A stretch of DNA of 9,497 nucleotides, from NCBI GenBank assembly GCA_047639575.1, contig JBLIOB010000155.1, forward strand, positions 1 through 9,497. The letters run 5' to 3'. The notes below the pieces were generated by a model. The model made no database searches, was not told the origin of the DNA, and saw nothing but the letters and a program-made list of their open reading frames with translations. Of this stretch, positions 1 through 6,664 are shown one piece after another; position 1 is the first letter of the stretch, and every line of letters starts with the position of its first letter. Both the position numbers and the translations under genes were made by a program. This DNA is from JBLIOB01 sp047639575. GTDB lineage: Bacteria > Bacteroidota > Bacteroidia > Flavobacteriales_D > Parvicellaceae.

Positions 1-199
1 CCCTGCTATAAATTAAATCTCCGCTGTTAATTTTAAATATGATTTCAGTGGTGTCACTATTTGTGTGGTATATTTTAAATTCTGGATTGATAATCGTATC
101 TCGATTGTATAGGTAGGAATAATCATCGGTTGCGACACCAGACGATAATGAGCATCCAATTATGCACAGTCCAAGAGCTATGTACAGTAATCGTTTCAT
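1..199 (-). CDS. Lipoprotein N-terminus, probably GWxTD-domain family (partial, runs off left edge)
   Basis: The reverse strand reads ATG at 199 and stays open for 66 codons to the window edge. The product starts MKRLLYIALGLCIIGC, a lipoprotein signal peptide with lipobox IIGC and lipidated Cys16, so the mature protein should be membrane-anchored. The following stretch (SYLYN, then NPEFKIYH, then FKIN...LIYSR) resembles, from memory, the N-terminal beta-rich part of Bacteroidota GWxTD-domain lipoproteins. The GWxTD motif itself would lie outside the window, so the family call is tentative; the lipoprotein call is firmer. Its ATG overlaps the rmuC stop by four bases (ATGA, 196-199), which suggests translational coupling and places it last of the genes visible in the minus-strand cluster. 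Function of the family is not known to me. Confidence 0.6.
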   Translation of the reverse strand, partial: MKRLLYIALGLCIIGCSLSSGVATDDYSYLYNRDTIINPEFKIYHTNSDTTEIIFKINSGDLIYSR

Positions 200-1539
200 T
201 CTTCAGAAGATCTATCGACCAGCTTTTGGTCAATGTTTTTGGATGGATTCACGCCTAGTTTCTTAAGGTCTTCAGTTCGTTTAATCAAGTTTCCTTTTCC
301 TTCAGACAGTTTTTTAGCGGCCTCTTCATAGGTACCTGTCACTGTTTTCAATTGCGACCCGAGTTTGATAATGTCATCTGTAAAACCGACAAACTTATCG
401 TAAAGATTTGCTGCTTGTCTGGCAATTTCTTCTGCATTTTTATTTTGTAGATCCTGTTTCCAGATATAAGAGATTGTTCTTAATGTAGCTAGAAGAGTAG
501 TGGTGCTCACCAAGACTAAATTTTTTGAAAGTGCCTTTTCATAGATGGAAGAATCCTCTCGAAGCGCCACATTCAATGCGGGTTCATTTGCTACAAACAT
601 GAGTACATAGTCAGGCGGATTAATGCCATAAAGCTTATGGTAATCCTTGTCAGATAAAGTTTTAATATGAATATTGATACTATCCATGTGCAGTTTTAGA
701 AAGCGCTCTTGTTCTTTTGTGTCATCAGTGTCATAGTAATTACTATAGGCTGTTAACGATACTTTAGAGTCCAGAATTAAATGCTTCCCATCCGGCAGAT
801 TGATAACGTAGTCTAGTCGTTGATTATTACCATCCTCCGTTTTATAATTGTCTTCTTTACTATAGTGAATGTCTTTTTGCAGTCCTGCTTTCTCCAGAAT
901 TGATTCCAACTGAAGCTCTCCCCAATTCCCTTGGGTTTTCGAATCGCCTTTAAGCGCTTTGGTAAGACTTTTAGTTTCTTCCGTGATTTCCTGATTCAGC
1001 TCCCGTAAATGTTTGATTTGTTCAGAAAGTACGGTGTTACGTTTGATTCCTTCTTCATTGGTTTTCTCCACTCGGTCTTGAAACTCCTTTAATCGTTCTT
1101 TCAATGGATTGAGCAATATGCCCATCGATTCTTTGTTTTCTTCTTTAAAGGATTTGGATTTTTGCTCCAAGACTTCATTGGCGATCAACTTGAATTCTTT
1201 GGTGAACTTCTCTTGGAGTTTCCCTACTTCTTCTTTTTGATCTGCCAATCTGGCTTCGATCAATTGAGCTTTATTTTTCCAAGTGTTTAATTCTTCCGAT
1301 AAAGAGAGGCGTTCTTCTTTTAGTAAAGCGATTTGATTTTGACGTTCATCTAAACTTTTTTGAAGGCCGTTTTTCTGTTCTGTCGAAGCGATTTCCCTTG
1401 CTTGGGAATCATTTGCTTTGTTTCGTAGCTCGGATAATTTCGCTTCGTTTTGCTTTTTCAAAAGTAAAAACACAACAATTCCACCTAGTAAAAGGCCGAT
1501 AATTATGCCGAGAAAAAGGGAAATTGGTTCCATCGCCAT
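196..1539 (-). CDS. rmuC: DNA recombination protein RmuC
   Basis: RmuC family protein, 447 residues from the ATG at 1539. Residues about 5-27 form one hydrophobic membrane anchor, residues 30-200 are charged heptad-rich coiled coil, and about 200-410 form the RmuC domain, a predicted PD-(D/E)xK nuclease fold. Visible landmarks are GNWGE (204-208), LESILEKAGL, Asp243 in RLDYVI, and the D-S-K triad (257-259). In E. coli rmuC mutants show raised recombination at inverted repeats, and the protein is thought to be a nuclease limiting rearrangements; direct activity here is inference. A TTG one codon upstream (1542) and a second ATG (1533) are other possible starts. No Shine-Dalgarno is visible. 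The gene lies about 47 bases behind the L,D-transpeptidase, and its stop overlaps the next lipoprotein start. Confidence 0.93.
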   Translation of the reverse strand: MAMEPISLFLGIIIGLLLGGIVVFLLLKKQNEAKLSELRNKANDSQAREIASTEQKNGLQKSLDERQNQIALLKEERLSLSEELNTWKNKAQLIEARLADQKEEVGKLQEKFTKEFKLIANEVLEQKSKSFKEENKESMGILLNPLKERLKEFQDRVEKTNEEGIKRNTVLSEQIKHLRELNQEITEETKSLTKALKGDSKTQGNWGELQLESILEKAGLQKDIHYSKEDNYKTEDGNNQRLDYVINLPDGKHLILDSKVSLTAYSNYYDTDDTKEQERFLKLHMDSINIHIKTLSDKDYHKLYGINPPDYVLMFVANEPALNVALREDSSIYEKALSKNLVLVSTTTLLATLRTISYIWKQDLQNKNAEEIARQAANLYDKFVGFTDDIIKLGSQLKTVTGTYEEAAKKLSEGKGNLIKRTEDLKKLGVNPSKNIDQKLVDRSSEE

Positions 1540-1541
1540 CA

Positions 1542-1588
1542 AAATAACGCAATTTCATCCGAAGGATGGTAAAATGACTACGTTATTT
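1542..1588. repeat. Imperfect inverted repeat filling the transpeptidase-rmuC gap
   Basis: An 8-base perfect outer arm (aaataacg at 1542-1549 with cgttattt at 1581-1588) encloses an inner perfect 5-base stem, catcc (1556-1560) with ggatg (1564-1568), closed by a three-base loop. Partly paired A/T sequence lies between the two stems. The structure runs from the stop codon of the transpeptidase to just before the rmuC ATG. It might be an attenuating or processing hairpin in the minus-strand transcript. It has no clean U-tract, so I do not call it an intrinsic terminator. Confidence 0.4.
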
Positions 1589-2222
1589 AGTTGTTTAAAA
1601 TGATGACGTTCATGCCTACGAAAACTTGATCAAAAAGATCGATAATCTCATTGTTCCGCATCCGAACACAGCCATGGGATACAGGCTTTCCTATTAAGCC
1701 TTCTTCAGGAGTGCCATGAATATAGATTTGCCTTTTGTACGTGTCAACATTTTTTGAGCCTTTGTTTAAGCCTACTTCAGATCCTGTTAAGGTTAAGATT
1801 CTTGTAGTAATGGCGTCTTTGCCAGAAGGTTTTTTAGCATTTGAAATTTCGGCCGTATTGCCCGTATACATTTTATCTCTAAAAATTGCTCCAATAGGAG
1901 CGTCCTGACCAATTTTCGCTTCAATTGTATGTAATCCGATTGGCGTTTTAAAGCTACCGAACTTATTGCCAGCACCTCTCGCAGCCGTAGAAACGGCCCA
2001 ACTGTTTTGTACCTGCCCATTTTTAACATGGAAAAGACGTTGTCTTTTAATTCCAACGTAAAGAAATTCATCAAAAGACTCGTTTTCGTATTTAGCTTCT
2101 AAAAACTCAACTAAGAAATCAACGGTACTTTGGTCTGAAGGAGGTGAGGATTTTATTGAAGCAAATAATCCGAAGCACAGCAGTATGGAAATAACTAATA
2201 GGATTGGAAGAATTCTTTTCAT
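1587..2222 (-). CDS. L,D-transpeptidase (YkuD-fold, secreted/anchored)
   Basis: 211 residues, ATG at 2222. Residues 1-22 are a hydrophobic signal peptide or signal anchor. The L,D-transpeptidase catalytic domain spans about 52-210. The active-site signature is complete: His169-Gly-Thr, then S182-H183-G184-C185-V-R187 with Cys185 as the nucleophile; the spacing fits the family. The family forms 3-3 peptidoglycan cross-links or attaches proteins to peptidoglycan in the periplasm, using a tetrapeptide donor and a thioester intermediate. Whether this one cross-links, tethers or trims cannot be read from sequence. It lacks any extra peptidoglycan-binding domain, so it is a minimal form. The leader sequence ILLC lacks the small residue expected before a lipidated Cys, so it is probably not a lipoprotein. 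It lies 80 bases behind the Omp85 gene, far enough that it could have its own promoter; I found only a poor candidate there. Confidence 0.9.
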   Translation of the reverse strand: MKRILPILLVISILLCFGLFASIKSSPPSDQSTVDFLVEFLEAKYENESFDEFLYVGIKRQRLFHVKNGQVQNSWAVSTAARGAGNKFGSFKTPIGLHTIEAKIGQDAPIGAIFRDKMYTGNTAEISNAKKPSGKDAITTRILTLTGSEVGLNKGSKNVDTYKRQIYIHGTPEEGLIGKPVSHGCVRMRNNEIIDLFDQVFVGMNVIILNN

Positions 2223-2302
2223 TGCTCAAGCAAGTTAAGAAGATTAAAATGGATGGGAGGTCAATTTTATTATTTGATGGTCCATATTATATAAGTCGAG
2301 CC

Positions 2303-4027
2303 TTAAAAATAATTCACAAATCCAAAGTGGATTTTAGCGGCTCTAAATTGAATTGGGTTTCCTTGTTGCGCTCCTAGTGCATATCCTAAACTAAATATCC
2401 CTGGTTTTGTTTGGAAGCTGATTCCTGCTCCAAAACCGTAAGGTTGATCCGAGACATGTTCGCCTTGAACGGATCTTTCGTAATAAGCATAATCCATAAA
2501 AGCATAGAGGTGAGAGTTCTGTTCCAAAAGGAATCGGTACTCTAATGTCATGATCGCGAAAAGCGAAGCGTTGATGTTCTCCTCGTCAAATCCTCTTAAG
2601 GTTCTAAGTCCACCGATTCTAAACAACTCGTTAAAGAATAAATTATCGTTGACTAGATAACCTGAATGAACCTTAGTAAGTATTGTGCTTCTATTAGCAA
2701 GAGGGAAGTAATAAGCCAGCGTAGTTTTAAGCTTAATCTGAAGGGAGTTTAAATTGAGATTGTCGTAAAGGCTTTCGGTTAGTTCTGGATTTTTTTTAAT
2801 TATTTTATTTCCAGCAGATCCCGTAAAGCGAAGTTGGTATCCCTTTCGCGGATTAATTCGATAGTCTAATTTGGCTTGTAATAACGAGAGACCGTATTGT
2901 CTAAATGCGATATCTGCAAAATTCGGTAAAACAGTGCTGTTGGCATACTTTTGAGAGTTAATCAGATTACTTGAATAATTATCGAAAAACACCATGATAT
3001 AGTTTCCGCCACTAAATAAATATTGAAGACCTAATCGCTGATTTAATTCTAAATATGAAGTGTCTTTTTTGAAAATGTGAAGTGCACCATCCACGCCTAA
3101 AGGTGTTTGTAAAACAAATGGGTAATTAAACTTTATGTCGAGCTCCTGTGTCAATGATTGCAGTTTTCTCCAGTTTAAAGAAATGGCCTCTCCCTTTTTA
3201 AACGCGTTTTTCAAAGCCACTTTTGCATCTCCAGTAATATTGATCTTTCCTGTGTTTTCATCTGGTAAAATACCCAGTATCCCGTTAAACCGACTAGCAG
3301 ATTTATGATTGAGGTAGAGATATAATTTAGTAGTCGATTTTGAAAACCCAACTTGAGACTGCTTAAAAGAGGCAACAAAAGCCAGCTCTTTTAATCGATT
3401 ATCAATTTGATTCAGTTTTTCTTGGTTGTATACATCACCTTCTTTTATTCCGATGTAATTCGCGATGTAGGTGTCAGAAATTTTAGCAGTTCCAATTATC
3501 TCTATTGAATCTATTTTAATGAACGGCCCTTTAGTGATTTCCAATTTGGCTTGAAGCATGGTAGAGTCTTTGTACTTCAAATCGGTAAGTTGACTAACTA
3601 CAAATGGATAGCCGGAATTTTCATAATGGGTAATGATCGATTTATGAAGTTTCGATATGGAGTTAGGAGTAATCCTCTTATTATCAAGTATTTTATTTCG
3701 ATATCCAGATTTAATTAAGACTTCCTCTTCAATATTTCCTTTGTCGATAGTAGCCCATTTAAATTCATTTCCACTTGTAATGATGGTATGCGCTTTGTTT
3801 TTATCGAACCAAACTGAATCAACATTAGCTGTAATATATCCACTGGCTATAAGCTCGTTTTCAATTCTTTTAAATTCCCGTAATGCTGCTAGCGAATCTC
3901 TGACCACTATTTTGGCTTTCAAATCTTTTTGAATTGAGGTGCTAATTCCATGGTAAGTGATGTTCACCTGAGAAAATCCAAAGGAGCTAAGAAAAGAGAT
4001 TGATAATATGAGTAATGTGCGTTTCAA
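2303..4027 (-). CDS. Omp85-family outer membrane protein (BamA/TamA-like)
   Basis: POTRA plus 16-strand-barrel type protein of the outer membrane. Numbering here is for 574 residues from the TTG at 4027. The N-terminus MKRTLLILSISFLSSFGFSQ is a typical Bacteroidota signal peptide. Residues about 20-245 hold degenerate POTRA repeats; the last is clearest (FIKIDSIEIIG ... EGDVYNQEKLNQIDNRL). From about 247 the sequence alternates as a beta-barrel, with NPRKGYQL near 392-399, the Omp85 signature LRTLRGF near 474-480, and a terminal Phe. The family inserts or translocates outer membrane proteins. At this size, with fewer POTRAs than BamA, it is more likely an accessory member than the essential BamA; that is inference. 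There is no ATG in a suitable place: the frame continues directly from the ung stop codon, with TTG at 4048 or 4027. I chose 4027 because the signal peptide then begins MKR. Confidence 0.85.
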   Translation of the reverse strand: MKRTLLILSISFLSSFGFSQVNITYHGISTSIQKDLKAKIVVRDSLAALREFKRIENELIASGYITANVDSVWFDKNKAHTIITSGNEFKWATIDKGNIEEEVLIKSGYRNKILDNKRITPNSISKLHKSIITHYENSGYPFVVSQLTDLKYKDSTMLQAKLEITKGPFIKIDSIEIIGTAKISDTYIANYIGIKEGDVYNQEKLNQIDNRLKELAFVASFKQSQVGFSKSTTKLYLYLNHKSASRFNGILGILPDENTGKINITGDAKVALKNAFKKGEAISLNWRKLQSLTQELDIKFNYPFVLQTPLGVDGALHIFKKDTSYLELNQRLGLQYLFSGGNYIMVFFDNYSSNLINSQKYANSTVLPNFADIAFRQYGLSLLQAKLDYRINPRKGYQLRFTGSAGNKIIKKNPELTESLYDNLNLNSLQIKLKTTLAYYFPLANRSTILTKVHSGYLVNDNLFFNELFRIGGLRTLRGFDEENINASLFAIMTLEYRFLLEQNSHLYAFMDYAYYERSVQGEHVSDQPYGFGAGISFQTKPGIFSLGYALGAQQGNPIQFRAAKIHFGFVNYF

Positions 4028-4057
4028 AGTGTAATTAACGGAATTCAAGAGATTCTG

Positions 4058-4750
4058 TTATTCTATTTTCCAATTTATTGTTGATTTACCTAGGTTTGCT
4101 AAAATCTCGTTCGTTTTAGAAAAGTGTTTGTTGCCGAACCAATAACCTCTGTTAGCGCTTAATGGAGAAGGGTGCCCTGAAGTTAGTATGTGATGCTTTT
4201 TCGCGTCTATTTTCGATCCTTTCTTTTTTGCAAACCCTCCCCATAGTAAGAAGATCACATCTGTCCTTTTTTCAGATATTATATGGATGACCTGGTCTGT
4301 AAAAGTTTGCCATCCGTATTTCTGATGAGAATTTGCTTCGGCTTGTTTCACAGTGAGGGTAGCATTCAGCAATAACACGCCTTGTTTTGCCCAAGGGATT
4401 AAATCGCCACTTTTTGGCACGGAAATGGCTAGATCATTGGCGAGTTCTTTATATATGTTTACAAGACTCGGTGGATGGGTTATTCCTTCTGAAACCGAAA
4501 AACAGAGTCCGTTCGCTTGGTTTAATCCATGATATGGATCTTGACCTATAATCACAACCTTAACTTTATCGAACGGTGTCGTGTTGAATGCTTCAAAAAT
4601 TTGATAGCTAGGAGGGAAAATATTTCCAATTGAATTATCCTCCAAAATCAAATTTTGCATGGTTTGGAAGTATGATTTGTCGAATTCTTGGCCAATTACT
4701 TCCCTCCAAGATGGGTCAATTTGTATTTTTTGTGCCGTTTTTGTAACCAT
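4058..4750 (-). CDS. ung: Uracil-DNA glycosylase, family 1
   Basis: 230 residues, the usual family-1 length. The enzyme removes uracil from DNA (from cytosine deamination or dUMP misincorporation) and starts base-excision repair in the cytoplasm. All catalytic motifs are present: water-activating loop GQDPYHG (69-75; Asp71 is the general base and Tyr73 excludes thymine), Phe84 stacking on uracil, Asn129 in LLLNATLTV for uracil recognition, and HPSPLS (193-198) with catalytic His193 and intercalating Leu197. It starts with ATG at 4750, with no Shine-Dalgarno. It is the first gene of the minus-strand cluster, and the Omp85 frame opens 9 to 30 bases after its stop. The 97-base gap to the divergent lipoprotein should contain its promoter, but I find no good TAnnTTTG match on this strand. 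Confidence 0.98.
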   Translation of the reverse strand: MVTKTAQKIQIDPSWREVIGQEFDKSYFQTMQNLILEDNSIGNIFPPSYQIFEAFNTTPFDKVKVVIIGQDPYHGLNQANGLCFSVSEGITHPPSLVNIYKELANDLAISVPKSGDLIPWAKQGVLLLNATLTVKQAEANSHQKYGWQTFTDQVIHIISEKRTDVIFLLWGGFAKKKGSKIDAKKHHILTSGHPSPLSANRGYWFGNKHFSKTNEILANLGKSTINWKIE

Positions 4751-4794
4751 TTGTCATGAATTCCGTTATTTTTAAGCATTTATAAATGTAGTCT

Positions 4795-4825
4795 TTTGCA
4801 CAAGTTGTAAGAAATTATAAATTTG
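4795..4825 (+). promoter_or_regulatory. Bacteroidota-type promoter for first CPAY lipoprotein
   Basis: TTTG at 4795-4798 (-33 element) is followed by exactly 19 bases and then TAAATTTG at 4818-4825, a full match to the TAnnTTTG -7 consensus used by the primary sigma factor of Bacteroidota. Transcription would start around 4831, leaving a leader of roughly 15-18 bases before the ATG at 4848. This is the best promoter match I found in the window. Confidence 0.72.
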
Positions 4826-4847
4826 TAGTAGATCAAAATCAATCAAA

Positions 4848-5018
4848 ATGAGAGGATTAAAAATATTTTCGTTAATTATTGCTTTAGCTTTTGTAATCGT
4901 TTCTTGTGGAAGTGGTCATGAAAGATGTCCTGCTTATGGTGGATTTAATATCGAGAACCAAGATCAAGATGGTGACCTAAAAGTTGCTGACGAGGTAAAA
5001 GAAGAAGAAAAAGCTTAG
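4848..5018 (+). CDS. Small CPAY-motif lipoprotein 1 (56 aa, function unknown)
   Basis: A 56-residue ORF, MRGLKIFSLIIALAFVIVSC and onward. Residues 1-19 are a lipoprotein signal peptide with lipobox IVSC and lipid-modified Cys20. The mature part is only 37 residues: GSGHER, then CPAY (27-30), then a strongly acidic, lysine-containing tail (many Asp and Glu). A well-placed promoter upstream and an intrinsic terminator 26 bases after the stop argue that it is a real, separately transcribed gene. It matches the second small lipoprotein at 5180 in total length, lipid Cys position and the CPAY motif. I recognise similar small lipoproteins in Bacteroidota only as hypothetical proteins. There is no acidic export signal right after the Cys, so a periplasm-facing location is the default guess. 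Confidence 0.82.
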   Translation: MRGLKIFSLIIALAFVIVSCGSGHERCPAYGGFNIENQDQDGDLKVADEVKEEEKA

Positions 5019-5043
5019 TCTTACTATAATATTAGTGAGAATG

Positions 5044-5071
5044 AAGGCGTTATCTAGGTAATGCCTTTTTT
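5044..5071 (+). terminator. Rho-independent terminator after CPAY lipoprotein 1
   Basis: Stem aaggcgtta (5044-5052) pairs with taatgcctt (5059-5067), with one G-U pair and a six-base loop. It is followed by a run of T (5066-5071). It sits 26 bases after the stop at 5018. This is a strong intrinsic terminator on the plus strand and would separate lipoprotein 1 from lipoprotein 2 apart from read-through. Confidence 0.85.
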
Positions 5072-5082
5072 GTTGTTAATAA

Positions 5083-5115
5083 CTTTGGCGGCATTAGATA
5101 CCAAAGCCGCTAAAG
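5083..5115. repeat. Second hairpin with competing pairings in the inter-lipoprotein spacer
   Basis: ctttggcggc (5083-5092) pairs with gccgctaaag (5106-5115) to give a 10-base stem with one G-U. The same left arm can instead pair perfectly as ctttgg (5083-5088) with ccaaag (5101-5106). A third option pairs taatgcc (5059-5065, the terminator's right arm) with ggcatta (5090-5096). The stem is followed by A-rich, not T-rich, sequence on the plus strand, so it is not a plus-strand terminator. It overlaps a TAnnTTTG-like element at 5080-5087 (taactttg) that lacks a -33 partner. Confidence 0.55.
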
Positions 5116-5179
5116 AAAAAACTACTTTTACTTCTTAGCGCAATTCGAGATGTATCGGGTTGAAAAATGGAGAATTGTA

Positions 5180-5350
5180 ATGAAAATTGTAAGAACATTA
5201 TTTTTAATTGGAGGATTAGGATTGTTGTTTGCTTCTTGTGGAGCGCACAAAGGAGGAACTTGTCCAGCGTATAGAACTGATGCAGGTTCAACTGTCGACC
5301 TTGACGAGGTTGCAGCCAACGAAGTATTAATTTCTGAGGATTTAAACTAA
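5180..5350 (+). CDS. Small CPAY-motif lipoprotein 2 (56 aa, function unknown)
   Basis: I place the start at ATG 5180, giving MKIVRTLFLIGGLGLLFASC; an upstream in-frame ATG at 5150 would add ten residues ahead of the signal peptide and is less likely. Lipobox FASC puts the lipidated Cys at residue 20. The mature part is GAHKGGT, CPAY (28-31), then an acidic tail. Length (56), Cys20, Gly at +2, a nearby His, CPAY and the acidic tail all parallel the gene at 4848, although the remaining sequence has diverged, as expected for old tandem paralogues. No strong promoter is visible directly upstream, only the structured spacer. Its last 9 bases overlap the end of the convergent OsmC-family gene. Function unknown. 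Confidence 0.8.
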   Translation: MKIVRTLFLIGGLGLLFASCGAHKGGTCPAYRTDAGSTVDLDEVAANEVLISEDLN

Positions 5351-5752
5351 TTTAAATTCTAGGTTTAATCGCTGATCAATTTCCGAGTTAAGGCTTTTGG
5401 CAACCGGGCAATTAATCGCGTAATCATAAATAGAAGATTTTTCATCTTCGGTAAAATTTCCGAACACCGTTAAATCAATTTCAACTGACTTCACCCTTCT
5501 TGGGCTTGAAGTCATTTCTTTTTGCACCAATGCCTTCATGTCAACTACGTTGATTCCAAAGTGTTCTGACTTGATCCCAATAATAGTGATCATACAGCTT
5601 GCCAAGGAAGTTGCCAGTAAGTCGGTTGGTGAAAATGCTTCGCCTTTTCCATTATTATCTACCGGAGCGTCCGAAATAATTTCGATTCCTGAACGAAGAT
5701 GTTTCGAAGTTGTTCTAAGATTTCCGTTGTATAAAATTTGAGCTATTTTCAT
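5342..5752 (-). CDS. OsmC/Ohr-family protein (thiol peroxidase-like)
   Basis: 136 residues, the standard length for the OsmC/Ohr fold. Ohr and OsmC proteins are dimeric cytoplasmic enzymes that reduce organic hydroperoxides with two active cysteines. Here the residues are Cys53 in SLASCMITIIGI and Cys115 in NCPVAKSL, with the conserved EAFSPTDLLATSLASC segment (38-53) and a possible active-site Arg20. The general shape is closer to the OsmC/YhfA-like branch than to classical Ohr, so the substrate is uncertain. Start ATG 5752, no Shine-Dalgarno. TAAATTTC on the minus strand (5792-5785) is a 7-of-8 match to the TAnnTTTG -7 element, without a clear -33. The gene converges on lipoprotein 2, and the two overlap at 5342-5350, so read-through would give antisense RNA to that lipoprotein. 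Confidence 0.92.
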   Translation of the reverse strand: MKIAQILYNGNLRTTSKHLRSGIEIISDAPVDNNGKGEAFSPTDLLATSLASCMITIIGIKSEHFGINVVDMKALVQKEMTSSPRRVKSVEIDLTVFGNFTEDEKSSIYDYAINCPVAKSLNSEIDQRLNLEFKLV

Positions 5753-5880
5753 TGGTTTGAAGGAAGGTTTAAGATTGTTGGGGTGAAATTTAGCGTGTGA
5801 ATTTCAGTCATTTATGAATTGAATTTAACTTTTTGTCAGTTTTCACGAACTTTTTACAAATAAAATTCGTTATAATATTG

Positions 5881-5888
5881 TAAGTTTG
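5881..5888 (+). promoter_or_regulatory. Candidate -7 promoter element for the secreted protein-lipA operon
   Basis: TAAGTTTG is a full match to TAnnTTTG and lies 18 bases before the ATG at 5907. No TTG lies 17-23 bases upstream; only the T-rich run at 5851-5855 is near. This is a half-matched promoter, possibly activator-dependent, and it would leave a short leader. Confidence 0.42.
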
Positions 5889-5906
5889 TTAATACCGCTA
5901 ATTTAA

Positions 5907-6662
5907 ATGAAATCAATCAATTACATAGTTGTGATGCTCTTTGTAGCATTGTTTATGAGTAGCCCTGAGGCCTTTTCTCAGAAGCCGGCTGTTCATCAGA
6001 ACTATGCAATGTTCAGAAAAGCAGCTTACGGAGGGATTTCTATTAATACAAATGGATGGGGTGGTTCCTTTAATTACTCTAAACACCATACAGCGAAAGT
6101 TAAGCGTTTGTATACCGTTGATTTTTCTTTTCTAAAACATCCGAAGGAATATAAGATCTATAATCCGTTAGATGAAAACAGTAAAAGCTACATTTTCGGT
6201 AAGCTAAACTCTCTTGCAACTTTAGACCTTGGATGGGGACAAAAGAAAATATTTTACGAGAAACTAAGAGGTAAAGGAGTTCAAGTGAGTGGTAACTGGT
6301 CAATTGGACCATCGTTGGGTTTTATTAAACCTATTTACTTGGAAATACTGAAGTTTGATGGTATTCAAGTGATCGCGATCGCACAAGAAAAGTATGACCC
6401 GGAAGCGCATAACTTGACCAATATTTATGGTCGAGCGCCCAATTCAAAAGGGATTACAGAAATGAAATTCGCTCCAGGTGTATTTATTAAAGGAGGACTA
6501 AACTTCGAATTTAGTCCTGATCATGAAGGAATTAAGGCGCTCGAAATAGGGGCTAAAGTTACAGGTTACCCTAAGAGGGTGCCGGTTATGGCTGAAATTG
6601 ACAATGATTTTCTATTTGTTGAAATGTACATAAGTTTACAGATCGGTAAAAAGTTTATTTAG
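5907..6662 (+). CDS. Secreted, probably outer-membrane beta-rich protein of unknown function, in operon with lipA
   Basis: 251 residues. Residues 1-25 are a clear signal peptide ending AFSQ, with cleavage likely before Lys26. The mature protein has alternating polar and hydrophobic stretches rich in Gly, Tyr and Phe (for example GGISINTNGWGGSFNYSKHH and VSGNWSIGPSLGF) and ends in a short strand, LQIGKKFI. This fits a small beta-barrel of the outer membrane, but I cannot assign a named family. A segment NTNGWGG...FLKHPKEYK near 47-82 looks like a family signature I associate with hypothetical Bacteroidota proteins; that is memory, not a search. Its stop TAG at 6660-6662 lies two bases before the lipA ATG, so the two are almost certainly co-transcribed, although no direct functional link to lipoylation is evident. 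Confidence 0.8.
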   Translation: MKSINYIVVMLFVALFMSSPEAFSQKPAVHQNYAMFRKAAYGGISINTNGWGGSFNYSKHHTAKVKRLYTVDFSFLKHPKEYKIYNPLDENSKSYIFGKLNSLATLDLGWGQKKIFYEKLRGKGVQVSGNWSIGPSLGFIKPIYLEILKFDGIQVIAIAQEKYDPEAHNLTNIYGRAPNSKGITEMKFAPGVFIKGGLNFEFSPDHEGIKALEIGAKVTGYPKRVPVMAEIDNDFLFVEMYISLQIGKKFI

Positions 6663-6664
6663 TG

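Noticed and set aside
1418..1603. Plus-strand ORF of 61 codons
   Set aside because: Lies almost wholly inside rmuC on the opposite strand, has no signal or recognisable domain, and is a shadow.
4775..4803. Minus-strand promoter for ung
   Set aside because: A TTG is present but the downstream elements (TAAATGCT or TATAAATG) match TAnnTTTG poorly.
5094..5319. Two minus-strand ORFs over the second mini-lipoprotein
   Set aside because: Shadows of the lipoprotein, which has a proper signal peptide and lipobox; the reverse frames show no such features.
6369..6382. Overlapping palindromes GATCGCGATC and GCGATCGC inside the secreted-protein gene
   Set aside because: Single occurrence in coding sequence (encoding Ile-Ala-Ile-Ala-type codons); no repetition elsewhere in the window to suggest a signal.
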